Source: Advenella faeciporci
GTDB lineage: Bacteria > Pseudomonadota > Gammaproteobacteria > Burkholderiales > Burkholderiaceae_B
DNA length: 64,000 nt
Assembly (NCBI RefSeq): GCF_014652395.1
Contig: NZ_BMYS01000006.1
Location: forward strand, 1-64,000
Direction of reading: 5' to 3'
Below the pieces are notes generated by a model. That model was not told the DNA's origin. It saw only the letters and a program-made list of their open reading frames with translations, and searched no databases. Shown piece after piece: positions 1 through 7,921 of this stretch. Both the position numbers and the translations under genes were made by a program. Positions within the stretch are counted from its first letter, which is position 1, and the number at the start of each line of letters is the position of its first letter.

Positions 1-60
1 ATCGCCGAACAGATACTCCTTTACTAATTTGACTTTGAATTGCACATCATATTTTTCCAT
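1..60 (-). CDS. IS3/IS150-type transposase OrfA, N-terminal 20 residues only
   Basis: Only the first 20 codons are in the window (ATG at 60, reading toward 1). The peptide begins MEKYDVQFKVKLVKEYLFGD, which resembles the start of the helix-turn-helix OrfA of IS150-group elements (compare the SKYTLEFKL-type start). OrfA would bind the element ends. OrfB, the DDE integrase, would follow beyond the left edge. Whether the copy is intact cannot be judged here. Confidence 0.65.
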   Translation of the reverse strand, partial: MEKYDVQFKVKLVKEYLFGD

Positions 61-62
61 TG

Positions 63-103
63 AAAAACCCCTAAAAGTTGAATGGGTGTCCAACTTTTGG
101 GGG
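63..103 (-). terminator. Hairpin with T-run just inside the IS end
   Basis: Arms 68-80 (CCCCTAAAAGTTG) and 91-103 pair with one G-T wobble around a 10-nt loop. On the minus strand the stem is followed by TTTTT (63-67). It sits between the IS tip and the OrfA start, where it could stop outside transcription from entering the transposase gene. A similar hairpin, sharing the loop-side sequence GTGTCCA, lies at 46964-47005. Confidence 0.55.
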
Positions 104-160
104 TCAGTTCAGAGCATGGGAACGAGTTAATGCGCTAAACTTCTTGTCCTTGTCTTCTTG

Positions 161-193
161 TTCTTGTTCCCACGCAGAGCGTGGGAACAAGAA
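161..193. repeat. REP-like perfect palindrome
   Basis: Arms TTCTTGTTCCCACGC (161-175) and its exact complement (179-193) form a 15-bp stem with a 3-nt loop (AGA). A half-copy with two changes, AGAGCATGGGAACGAG, is at 111-126. The form, a short extragenic palindrome around CCCACGC/GCGTGGG, is typical of REP or small MITE-like repeats. No gene overlaps it. Confidence 0.7.
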
Positions 194-218
194 ATCCTCC
201 GCTTCGAAGAATTACATC

Positions 219-369
219 GTGGTTCCAGCAACCACCCCGGCGCTTCGCGCCACCCCTCCACGGGAGGGGAATTTTCTAAACCTTTTTAATCATGACAAAG
301 AATTCAAACAATTCCCCTCCCGTGGAGGGGTGGCAGGCGAAGCCTGACGGGGTGGTTGCTGGAACCACG
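219..369. repeat. Long imperfect inverted repeat (MITE-like)
   Basis: The left arm (about 219-274) and right arm (about 310-369) are complementary over roughly 55 bases. The matching blocks are CGTGGTTCCAGCAACCACCCC and CCACCCCTCCACGGGAGGGG, given here in two parts, with a variable patch around GCTTCGC between them. An AT-rich centre of about 35 bases separates the arms. As RNA or cruciform this would be a very stable hairpin. No open reading frame with family features lies in it. Confidence 0.65.
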
Positions 370-470
370 AGATGCCTCCCCAAACCAGAGGGTGGTTGCT
401 GGAACCACGAGATGCCTCCCCAAACCAGAGGGTGGTTGCCCTAAGCCACAAGATGCCTCCTCAAAGCAGC
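351..470. repeat. Three 40-bp tandem repeats
   Basis: Units are 351-390, 391-430 and 431-470. The first two are identical over all 40 bases and begin GGTGGTTGCTGGAACCAC. The third is diverged. Each good unit carries a short hairpin, GTGGTT-GCTG-GAACCAC. The first unit is also the outer end of the inverted repeat at 219-369, so the tandem array appears to have grown from that arm. It ends 8 bases before the pyrE stop codon. Confidence 0.8.
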
Positions 471-477
471 AAGTTAG

Positions 478-1146
478 TTACACGCCATATTTTGCGCGAT
501 AGGCAGCCACCGCATCCTTGTGTTCGGCAAACTGCGGGTCTTCATTCAACAATTGCATGATATCGTTTAAAGAAGCAATGCTAACTACAGGAATACCATA
601 GGTTTGCGAAACATCCTGTACGGCAGAGTGGGCAGACAGGGCTTCATCAGGGCCGGCGCGTTCCATGCGATCCAACGCAATAAGCACCGCGGCGGGGGTT
701 GCGCCAGCCTTGCGAATAATGTCCACCGATTCGCGCACCGACGTACCTGCGGTAATCACGTCGTCAATAATAACCACTTTGCCCTGCAGCGGCGCACCCA
801 CCAATACCCCGCCCTCACCATGATCCTTGGCTTCTTTGCGGTTAAAGGCAAATGGGACATCACGCCCGTTCAAGCCAGGATGATTGGCCAGGGCGATAGA
901 AGTTGCCGTTGCCAGAGAAATGCCCTTATAAGCTGGGCCAAACAACATATCAAACTCGACTCCGGAATCAACCAGTGCCTGGGCATAGAACCGGGCCAGT
1001 TCACCTACCGATTTTCCTGAATCAAACAGGCCGGCATTGAAAAAATAAGGACTGAGGCGACCAGACTTGACTTTAAACTGGCCAAATTTCAAAACACCCT
1101 GACCCAATGAAAAACGAACAAAATCAAGACGATTCCGAGATGACAT
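478..1146 (-). CDS. pyrE: Orotate phosphoribosyltransferase
   Basis: Cytoplasmic enzyme of de novo pyrimidine synthesis that joins orotate to PRPP, giving orotidine 5'-phosphate. The 222-residue protein is normal length for the family. The PRPP-binding loop [13 protein letters not shown] is at residues 124-136, and the segment [13 protein letters not shown] (101-113) is the flexible catalytic loop. The ATG at 1146 opens directly into the conserved N-terminal helix. It is a single gene facing left. Its 3' end runs into the tandem repeat array, which could affect its transcript end. No partner pyrimidine genes are nearby. Identification is secure. Confidence 0.97.
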   Translation of the reverse strand: MSSRNRLDFVRFSLGQGVLKFGQFKVKSGRLSPYFFNAGLFDSGKSVGELARFYAQALVDSGVEFDMLFGPAYKGISLATATSIALANHPGLNGRDVPFAFNRKEAKDHGEGGVLVGAPLQGKVVIIDDVITAGTSVRESVDIIRKAGATPAAVLIALDRMERAGPDEALSAHSAVQDVSQTYGIPVVSIASLNDIMQLLNEDPQFAEHKDAVAAYRAKYGV

Positions 1147-1549
1147 AATTAACCTTGCACAAAAACTGATGAATAAAATAATTCTGTCATCTTAGCAATA
1201 TTCATACGGGTCCTCCACTTTTATTTGGCTATTTTTTCCGAAAAGAAAATAATCCACCCATCCATGCACGATCCGGGCATGTTCAAGGAAACCCAGACCG
1301 GTTAACCGAATGATGGCGGCAAACGGGTAAGGGCACAGCCAAAGATCAACGCTCCTATTATTCCAATAATGGAACAGTATATTTGCACCAAACCGGTTTC
1401 TTTCCGCCTGAATCCTGATTAGAATGTCTTGACTGAATCAGCAAGCACTCCAATACGGAGCCGGATTTTTATTGCCACAAACAATTCAGCCTCATGAAAG
1501 ACCCACAAAAAACGTCCGGCTGCCAACTATTTCTCTTTAAGGAATTCAT
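1147..1549. other. Intergenic region between pyrE and the dioxygenase gene
   Basis: About 400 bases between divergent genes must hold both promoters. The sequence is AT-rich just upstream of pyrE (1150-1250). I see no gene, RNA or strong palindrome. A Shine-Dalgarno-like AAGGAATTC precedes the ATG at 1550. Confidence 0.5.
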
Positions 1550-2344
1550 ATGAAAATGCCCTGCTATTTTATCTCGCACGGTGGCGGTCCCTGGCCTTAT
1601 ATCCGGGAATGGGATGAGCAATACAAGGCATTGCGTGAATCTCTTGAGCGACTGCCTGCCGAGCTGCCGGAAAAACCCAAAGCCATCCTGATGGTTTCCG
1701 CCCACTGGATTGGCAGTGAAATCCTGATCATGGGCAGTGAAAAGCCGGGCATGCTTTATGATTATTACGGCTTCCCCGAACATACTTATCATGTTCACTA
1801 CAATGCTCCTGGTGACCCGGCTTTAGCCGCCCGGGTACAAGGCATGTTGACTGATGCCGGCTTTGAAACCCGCATTGACCTGGATCGCGGTTTTGACCAT
1901 GGTGCGTTCGTGCCTTTGGCCGTTTCATTTCCCGAGGCCGACATTCCGGTGGTGCAGGTCTCTATTAACCGCAATTATGACCCGGCTTATCATATCCGCA
2001 TGGGTCAGGCACTGGCCGCCTTGCGCGATGAAGGGGTCCTGATTATAGGCAGCGGCTTAAGCTACCATAACCTGCGCCTGTTGGGCCCGGCCGGTTCAGC
2101 CCCCTCGGCAAAGTTTGATCAGTGGTTACAGGACGCCATTCTGGGCAAAACCCGGGAAGCACGCAGCCGTGCCATGGAGCAATGGGAACAAGCCCCCGCC
2201 GCCCGCCTGGCCCATGCGCAGGAAGACCACCTGGTTCCATTAATGGTGGCGGTTGGTTCGGCCGGTGATGATGCCGCCACCTGTGTTTATCATGAAACAA
2301 ACGCATTTGGTGGTATTACTGCCACCAGCTTTAAATTTGGCTAA
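1550..2344 (+). CDS. DODA/YgiD-type extradiol dioxygenase family protein
   Basis: A 264-residue member of the LigB-type class III extradiol dioxygenase superfamily, close to E. coli YgiD (4,5-DOPA extradiol dioxygenase). Candidate metal ligands fit the fold: His10 in FISHGGG, His52 in SAHW and His173 in GLSYHN, with His117 in the RGFDHG motif as the likely acid/base residue. The physiological substrate of such proteins is usually an unidentified catechol, so the reaction is inferred. It starts at ATG 1550 after AAGGAATTC and is followed by a strong terminator at 2363-2400. It is probably a single-gene unit. Confidence 0.85.
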   Translation: MKMPCYFISHGGGPWPYIREWDEQYKALRESLERLPAELPEKPKAILMVSAHWIGSEILIMGSEKPGMLYDYYGFPEHTYHVHYNAPGDPALAARVQGMLTDAGFETRIDLDRGFDHGAFVPLAVSFPEADIPVVQVSINRNYDPAYHIRMGQALAALRDEGVLIIGSGLSYHNLRLLGPAGSAPSAKFDQWLQDAILGKTREARSRAMEQWEQAPAARLAHAQEDHLVPLMVAVGSAGDDAATCVYHETNAFGGITATSFKFG

Positions 2345-2362
2345 ACGCCAATAGCCCTTGCC

Positions 2363-2400
2363 AAAACAAACCGTCATACAGACAATGACGGTTTGTTTTT
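2363..2400 (+). terminator. Rho-independent terminator
   Basis: A perfect 15-bp stem, AAAACAAACCGTCAT (2363-2377) with its complement (2385-2399), closes a 7-nt loop and ends in a T-run. The A-rich left side allows it to act on the minus strand too. It separates the dioxygenase gene from the EamA transporter gene, whose ATG is only about 20 bases beyond. Confidence 0.85.
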
Positions 2401-2419
2401 ATGTATTGAACATTTACCT

Positions 2420-3280
2420 ATGATTCCCCAACGCCTGGGTCTTGCCGCTGCCCACTTTGCCGCATTTTTATTCGGCCTGACCGGTGTGCTGGGTGCCCTG
2501 ATAGACGGTACCCCCACCCTAATTACCTTTGGACGGGCCTTGTTTGCCGCCCTGACCCTGGCTCTGGTGGCATTTTTCCTGCGCATCTCGGTTACCAGGA
2601 ACATTAACCGGCGCACGCTCAGAACGCTGTTCATGGCAGGCCTGTCGCTAACCATTCACTGGGTGACTTTTTTCATTGCCATCAAGACTGGCGGGGTAGC
2701 CTTGGCCACCCTGGGTTTTGCCAGCTTTCCGGCATTCATTACCCTGCTTGAGTGTATCTTCCTGAAAGAAACGATTGGCAAAAGGGAAAGCTTTTTACTG
2801 CTGCTGGTACTGCTTGGACTCTTGCTGGTAACCCCTTCGGCCGATCCCGCCAGTGCCTCTACCATTGGCCTGGCATGGGGAGTTGTTTCCGGCCTTTCCT
2901 TTGCCGTGCTGGCTGTCATCAACCGTAAAAGTGCCGTCAACCTGGACCCGGTGCAAGTGGCTTTCTGGCAAAACCTGCTGGTTGCGGCACTTACCCTGCC
3001 CTTTGTTTTTGGCGATATCGGCATGCTGGCGCCCAAAGATTATGGCTGGCTGGCGGTTCTTGGCATTTTCTGCACGGCCCTGTCCCATTACCTGTTCGTA
3101 TTCAGCCTGCGCGCTTTAACCGCCCGCACAACAGGACTGATTATTGCTCTTGAACCGGTATATGCTATCGTTGTCGCCTGGATACTGTTTGCAGAGGAAC
3201 CCACCCTGCGCATGGTCATCGGTGGGGCCCTTATAATAACGGCAGCCGTGTTCCCTAAAAACACAGATTCAAAACACTGA
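2420..3280 (+). CDS. EamA/DMT-family inner-membrane transporter
   Basis: A drug/metabolite transporter superfamily protein of 286 residues from the ATG at 2420 (MIPQRLGL). An ATG nine codons upstream (2393) falls inside the terminator stem and is unlikely. The sequence is almost wholly hydrophobic, with about ten predicted membrane helices in two EamA repeats. The second repeat contains the typical WGVVSGLSFAVLAVINRK segment. The substrate cannot be read from sequence: the family covers amino acids, nucleosides and other metabolites. It lies 18 bases ahead of the exonuclease III gene on the same strand and may be cotranscribed with it. Confidence 0.85.
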   Translation: MIPQRLGLAAAHFAAFLFGLTGVLGALIDGTPTLITFGRALFAALTLALVAFFLRISVTRNINRRTLRTLFMAGLSLTIHWVTFFIAIKTGGVALATLGFASFPAFITLLECIFLKETIGKRESFLLLLVLLGLLLVTPSADPASASTIGLAWGVVSGLSFAVLAVINRKSAVNLDPVQVAFWQNLLVAALTLPFVFGDIGMLAPKDYGWLAVLGIFCTALSHYLFVFSLRALTARTTGLIIALEPVYAIVVAWILFAEEPTLRMVIGGALIITAAVFPKNTDSKH

Positions 3281-3298
3281 TTCATAAAGGAATTCATT

Positions 3299-4084
3299 TT
3301 GTTACGCGTTACCTCCATCAATGTCAATGGCATTCGTTCCGCCGCCAAGAAAGGACTTATTCCCTGGCTGGAAAAGCATAATGCCGATATTGTCTGCCTG
3401 CAGGAAATCAAGGTCAGTGACCCGGACCTGGTTGACGAACTGCGCAACCCGCTTGATTACCGCGGTTTTTTTTGCCACGCAGAAAAAAAAGGCTATAGCG
3501 GTGTCGGCATTTACACCCGCCAGGATGTGCCGGTGGCAACCGGCATGGGCTGTGACGAATTTGATGCAGAAGGCCGTCTGATCCGTGCACGCTGGGATAA
3601 CCTGACCGTAGTAAGCGCTTACCTGCCTTCAGGCTCCAGCAGCGAAGAACGGCAAGCGGCCAAATTCCGTTTCCTGGATAAATTCGGTCCCTGGATTGAT
3701 GCCATGATGGAAGACCATGAAAAAACCGGTCACAACTACATCATTTGCGGTGACTGGAATATCGCGCACAAGGAAATTGACCTGAAAAACTGGAAAGGAA
3801 ACCTGAAGAACTCGGGCTTTACACCTGAAGAGCGTGCCTGGATTTCAGAAGTCTTTGACCGCCGGGGTTTTGTGGATGTGTTCAGAAAACTGAACCCCGA
3901 ACCCGACCAATACACCTGGTGGAGCAACCGTGGCCAGGCCTGGGCCAAAAACGTGGGGTGGCGGATTGATTATCAAATTGCAACCCCGGGCATTGCCGAC
4001 AAAGCCGTCGCCACCTCTATTTATAAAGACGAACGTTTCTCGGACCACGCACCATTAACCATCGACTATGACGTAAGCCTTTAA
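3299..4084 (+). CDS. xthA: Exodeoxyribonuclease III
   Basis: DNA-repair enzyme of the exonuclease III / AP endonuclease family that cuts at abasic sites and trims 3' ends. The 261 residues show LQEIKV (metal-binding Glu36), GDWNIAHKEIDLKN (catalytic Asp/Asn) and the C-terminal SDHAPLTIDYD motif with the catalytic His. The start is a TTG at 3299, chosen because it opens the conserved LRVTSINVNGIR segment and is preceded by AAAGGAA at good spacing. The gene ends convergently with the AmpG-like gene, sharing the four bases TTAA (4081-4084). It could equally be called xth. Confidence 0.94.
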   Translation: MLRVTSINVNGIRSAAKKGLIPWLEKHNADIVCLQEIKVSDPDLVDELRNPLDYRGFFCHAEKKGYSGVGIYTRQDVPVATGMGCDEFDAEGRLIRARWDNLTVVSAYLPSGSSSEERQAAKFRFLDKFGPWIDAMMEDHEKTGHNYIICGDWNIAHKEIDLKNWKGNLKNSGFTPEERAWISEVFDRRGFVDVFRKLNPEPDQYTWWSNRGQAWAKNVGWRIDYQIATPGIADKAVATSIYKDERFSDHAPLTIDYDVSL

Positions 4085-5334
4085 GTTTGCGGCTGGTCCA
4101 GCCGGCTCAGCTCCTTGCGCCGGTACCACAACAACAGCAAACCGGGCAAAGCGATAAATACCGTAAACACAAAGAACCCGGGCCAGCCAAACGACTCCAC
4201 CAGCGGTGGGGTTAGCGGCCCGGCCAAAAACACCCGTCCTACCGAAGACAGGGCCGAGAGCAAGGCAAACTGGGTAGCCGTGAACTGCTGGTGACACAAG
4301 GCCATTAACAGGGCAACAAAAGCCGCGGTTCCCAGGCCACCACACAGGTTTTCCAGCCCAACAGCCAGCGCCATCACGGGGATACTTTGCGGCGTAATGG
4401 CCACCACCCAATACGCCAGGTTGGAGACCGCCTGCATTATCCCAAAAAACATCAGGGAACGGTACAGACCCAGCTTGCCCATGATGGAACCCCCTACCAG
4501 GGCGCCGGCAATAGTGGCAATAACCGCCAGAATCTTGTTCACCGAACCCACCACCTCGGGCGGAAAACCGGCCCCACGAATCAGGAATGTGGTTGACAGG
4601 GCGCCGGCAAAGGCGTCACCCAGTTTATAAAACACGATCAGGGCCAGAATGGACCAGGCTTCAGGGCGTGAAAAAAATTCCCTGAATGGCACCGTGAAGG
4701 CATCATAAATATTGCGTGGGGGTTGTATGCGTGCGGAGTCGGGTTCGGGGGCCAGCCAGGTCAGCACGGCGAACCCGAACATGAGCAGGCCCATAAGCAG
4801 ATACATATTGGCCCAACCCAGCCAGACCGAAGCAATCACCAGTGCCAGGCCACCGGAAACAATCATCCCGATGCGATAGCCCAGGGTACGGATGGCTGCC
4901 CCCGCCGCCCGTTCTTCAGGCTGGAGCACTTCGGCACTGTAAGCATCAAAGGCAATATCCTGGGTCGCCGACAAAAATGCCACCGCCGTGGCCAACAGGG
5001 CCAGGACAAACAGGTTTTCAGACGGGCTGAACAGACTCATGCACCCAATGGCAATACCCAGGGCTATTTGCGCAATCGCCATCCAGCCACGCCGCCGCCC
5101 CATAAAAGGGGGCACAAAACGGTCTATGAACGGTGCCCACAAAAATTTGAACGTATAAGCCGCCCCCACCAGAGTCAGGAAGCCAATTTCCTTTAGCGAT
5201 ACATTCTCAACTGTTGCCCAGGCCTGCAGGGTTCCGCCGGTAAGCGCCAGCGGCAAGCCACTGGCCACCCCCAGCAACAACAAAGGATAAACCCGGCGGC
5301 TCAGATAGGGTTGGATATAGTTGAAAATAGGCAT
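4081..5334 (-). CDS. AmpG-like MFS permease
   Basis: Inner-membrane major facilitator protein of 417 residues with about twelve predicted helices. The opening YLSRRVYPLLLLGVASGLPLAL-type region (shown here only in outline), the DAYSAEVL segment and the PFIDRFVPP loop resemble AmpG, the permease that brings anhydro-muropeptides from the periplasm for peptidoglycan recycling. Recycling genes (ampD, nagZ) are not adjacent, so the substrate is inferred from family resemblance. It starts at ATG 5334 and overlaps the exonuclease III gene tail to tail by four bases. Confidence 0.82.
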   Translation of the reverse strand: MPIFNYIQPYLSRRVYPLLLLGVASGLPLALTGGTLQAWATVENVSLKEIGFLTLVGAAYTFKFLWAPFIDRFVPPFMGRRRGWMAIAQIALGIAIGCMSLFSPSENLFVLALLATAVAFLSATQDIAFDAYSAEVLQPEERAAGAAIRTLGYRIGMIVSGGLALVIASVWLGWANMYLLMGLLMFGFAVLTWLAPEPDSARIQPPRNIYDAFTVPFREFFSRPEAWSILALIVFYKLGDAFAGALSTTFLIRGAGFPPEVVGSVNKILAVIATIAGALVGGSIMGKLGLYRSLMFFGIMQAVSNLAYWVVAITPQSIPVMALAVGLENLCGGLGTAAFVALLMALCHQQFTATQFALLSALSSVGRVFLAGPLTPPLVESFGWPGFFVFTVFIALPGLLLLWYRRKELSRLDQPQT

Positions 5335-5395
5335 GCTCCTTGATTGACCGGGTAATGTATTTGGCTAAAGGAAAAAAAGACTGATAAACAGCGCC

Positions 5396-6028
5396 TTACT
5401 CCTTCACCAGGGGGGCCGACTCGAAATGATACACTGCCAGCGTACTGCGCCAGCTTGGCATGAAAGAAATTTCACGATCCTCGTTAAACGTGGCGCGATC
5501 CAGTATTTTAATGCCCAGCTGGGCGGCCAGCGCTTCAAAATCATGCAATGTGCATAAATGAATATTGGGCGTGTTATACCACTGATAAGGCATTTGTCCG
5601 GTTACCGGCATGCGTCCGTTAAGAATGGACCAGCCATGAGTCCAGTGCCCGAAGTTGGGAAACGACACTATACCGTAACGCGCCACCCGTGACATTTCGC
5701 GCAGGATATCCTCGGTGTTTTTCATGGCCTGCAACGTTTGTGACAGTACTACCGTGTCAAACTGCCGGTCGTCAAACATGGCCAGGCCATCTTCCAGGTT
5801 TTGCTGAATGACCTCTACCCCTTTGCGTACACAGGTAATGACATGTTCGTCCTCAATCTCAACGCCAACACCGGTCACTCCCTTGTTATTCTGGACATGG
5901 GCCAGCAAGGCACCATCACCACAACCCAAGTCAAGTACACGGGTTTCTTCCCTGATCCAGCTGGCAATGCGGATCAGGTCGGGACGGATTTTTCCCTGAT
6001 TTGGCCTTAATACGGATTTTTTATTCAT
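5396..6028 (-). CDS. metW: Methionine biosynthesis protein MetW
   Basis: A 210-residue class I SAM-methyltransferase-fold protein. The motif I sequence [15 protein letters not shown] is near residues 31-45. The family (MetW) is found beside metX and is thought to assist homoserine acylation. Its exact biochemical role is unsettled. The ATG at 6028 overlaps the metX stop as ATGA, so translation is likely coupled and the two form an operon transcribed metX then metW. Confidence 0.93.
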   Translation of the reverse strand: MNKKSVLRPNQGKIRPDLIRIASWIREETRVLDLGCGDGALLAHVQNNKGVTGVGVEIEDEHVITCVRKGVEVIQQNLEDGLAMFDDRQFDTVVLSQTLQAMKNTEDILREMSRVARYGIVSFPNFGHWTHGWSILNGRMPVTGQMPYQWYNTPNIHLCTLHDFEALAAQLGIKILDRATFNEDREISFMPSWRSTLAVYHFESAPLVKE

Positions 6029-7209
6029 GCTGTTACCTCCAGGTCAAGGGCTCGCACAATGCGCTCGTAATAGGCCCTGACAACAGCGTGATATCTGGGG
6101 TCAGTCAGCAAAAAGGCATCATGTCCGTGTGGGGCATCAATTTCGGCATAAGTGACTTTGCTTTGGTTTTTAAGCAGGGCACGTACCAGCTCACGGGAAC
6201 GCTCGGGCGGGAAACGCCAGTCTGTGGTAAAGGAAACCGTGAGAAAGTCGGCCTGGACATTGGCCAGTGCCTTGCTTAAGTCGCCGCCATGACGGCGGGC
6301 CGGATCAAAATAATCCAGTGCCCGGGTAATCAGCAAATAAGTATTCGCATCAAAATAACCGGAAAACTTCTCACCCTGATAGCGAAGGTAAGATTCAACT
6401 TCAAATTCGACATCGTAACCATAACGGAATCGGCCGTCTTCGGTAGGATTGCGCTGGGCACGGCCAAATTTTTCAGCCATGTCATCATCGGACAAATACG
6501 TGATATGACCAATCATGCGGGCGACCGACAAACCCCGTTTGGGAACGGTGTTATGGGCGTAATAGTCACCACCGTAAAATTCGGGATCGGTAATAATGGC
6601 GCGCCGGGCCACTTCATTGAAAGCGATATTCTGTGCCGACAGACTGCAGGTACTGGCAATGACCACGCAATGAGCCACCCGCTCGGGGCACTGGATTGCC
6701 CAGCTTAAGGCCTGCATGCCGCCCAGTGAACCACCCATCACAGCGGCAAAGCGTTTGATGCCAAAATGATCGGCCACCCTGGCCTGCGCCCGTACCCAGT
6801 CTTCAACGGTAAGTACCGGAAACGCAGCCCCCCAGGGCCGGCCGGTTTGTGGATTGATTGAGGCAGGACCCGAGGAGCCGAAACAGGACCCCAGGTTATT
6901 GATGCCAATGACAAAGAAAACATTGGTGTCTACCGGTTTGCCTGGCCCCACCATATTGTCCCACCAGCCAATATCATTGGGATCACTGGCCGAGACGCCG
7001 GCAACATGGTGCGACGCATTCAGGGCATGACACACCAGCACGGCATTGGAAGCATCTGCATTGAGGGTGCCATAGGTTTCAATGGCAAGGGTATAGTTTT
7101 CAAGGACTTGCCCGCTTGCCAAAGGCAGGGGCTCCTGGAAATCCAGGTAAACCGGACTCACAACACCAACGGATTCAGACAATTTTTTTTCGGGAATAGA
7201 TTCGGCCAT
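6025..7209 (-). CDS. metX: Homoserine O-acyltransferase (MetX)
   Basis: Alpha/beta-hydrolase-fold acyltransferase of 394 residues that acylates homoserine as the committed step of methionine synthesis. The nucleophile is Ser161 in MGGSLGGMQ. The acidic residue lies in FTTDWRFPP and the catalytic His in the [10 protein letters not shown] segment. MetX proteins may use acetyl-CoA or succinyl-CoA. The motif here is GSCFGSSGP, which I would not use alone to decide between them. It starts at ATG 7209 and is followed by metW with an ATGA overlap. Confidence 0.95.
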   Translation of the reverse strand: MAESIPEKKLSESVGVVSPVYLDFQEPLPLASGQVLENYTLAIETYGTLNADASNAVLVCHALNASHHVAGVSASDPNDIGWWDNMVGPGKPVDTNVFFVIGINNLGSCFGSSGPASINPQTGRPWGAAFPVLTVEDWVRAQARVADHFGIKRFAAVMGGSLGGMQALSWAIQCPERVAHCVVIASTCSLSAQNIAFNEVARRAIITDPEFYGGDYYAHNTVPKRGLSVARMIGHITYLSDDDMAEKFGRAQRNPTEDGRFRYGYDVEFEVESYLRYQGEKFSGYFDANTYLLITRALDYFDPARRHGGDLSKALANVQADFLTVSFTTDWRFPPERSRELVRALLKNQSKVTYAEIDAPHGHDAFLLTDPRYHAVVRAYYERIVRALDLEVTA

Positions 7210-7316
7210 AAGGACCTCTTTAGCTGGATTTTTGAAGCGCCCGCAAGCAGATCAAGCAAATCGGCGCAAAACTTTAAAACATGATTCTAACATCTTCGAC
7301 AGCACGCGACAGGCAT

Positions 7317-7826
7317 TTAGTTGATTTTCACCCCATCCAGAAACTGTCTGACCTGTTGGGCCGGTGCCTGGTTGTCTGCCGCAACATAAGCCTGAACGAT
7401 GATGCCATTGGCTGCCAGTATTTTGACATGCACATTGAAAACCTTGCCATTGACCTCTTTGGAAAAACTGAATACATCCCCAAACGCCGGCGCCGGTTCC
7501 GGCATGGGTTCGCCCATGGTTTGGTAAACCGAAGCCATGAGCGCCCTGCCTTTTTGCTCGATTTTTGCTTTCTCCGCCACCATTTCCACTGGAAAAACAC
7601 GATATCCAATGGCATACACTTCATCGCTGACTGTGGCAATCTGCATGGTAAACGGCATTTTTTCACCATCGAGCTCGACTTGCCTGGTGTGTTCTACCGG
7701 CCGGGCCGGGAACAGGGCCGTCAGGTTTCCTTCTGCGGTATTCACGCTGCGCCAGTCATACTCGGGCGAACAGGCGCACAGAAACACAAGGGGCAGTAGC
7801 AGTAACAAACGGATAATTAGATTCAT
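7317..7826 (-). CDS. Predicted lipoprotein, function unknown
   Basis: A 169-residue secreted lipoprotein. The N-terminus is a short signal (one Arg at 6, then leucines) ending in the lipobox LCAC, so Cys19 would be lipidated. Ser at +2 favours sorting to the outer membrane. The remainder is a compact alpha/beta domain with a repeated 'TAEGNLTALFPARP' and 'VYAIGYRVFPVEMV' style, not a family I can name. It is transcribed divergently from gshA across about 95 bases. Confidence 0.75.
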   Translation of the reverse strand: MNLIIRLLLLLPLVFLCACSPEYDWRSVNTAEGNLTALFPARPVEHTRQVELDGEKMPFTMQIATVSDEVYAIGYRVFPVEMVAEKAKIEQKGRALMASVYQTMGEPMPEPAPAFGDVFSFSKEVNGKVFNVHVKILAANGIIVQAYVAADNQAPAQQVRQFLDGVKIN

Positions 7827-7921
7827 TTTGACGATAAAAATATTCTAAACAATAATTTTCAGACCTATTAGGCCGCTTCTCCCTTAAAATCTTACTTTCG
7901 TCAGACGATTCAGGATCTTTT

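Larger units (their letters stand above)
1..111 (-). mobile_element. IS3-family (IS150-like) insertion sequence, one end only
   Basis: The minus strand reads from a terminal sequence beginning TGAACTGACCCCCAAAAG (111 downward), through a hairpin, into an ATG at 60 that opens an OrfA-like transposase reading frame. The remainder lies beyond the left edge. The outer border near 111 abuts a degenerate half-copy (111-126) of the REP-like palindrome found intact at 161-193, so the element may have inserted into or beside such a palindrome. The family assignment rests on the OrfA N-terminus and on my recollection of IS150-group ends, not on a search. Confidence 0.7.

Noticed and set aside
351-470. 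Possible CRISPR array
   Set aside because: The 40-bp units are directly contiguous with no unique spacers, only two are identical, and no cas genes are present.
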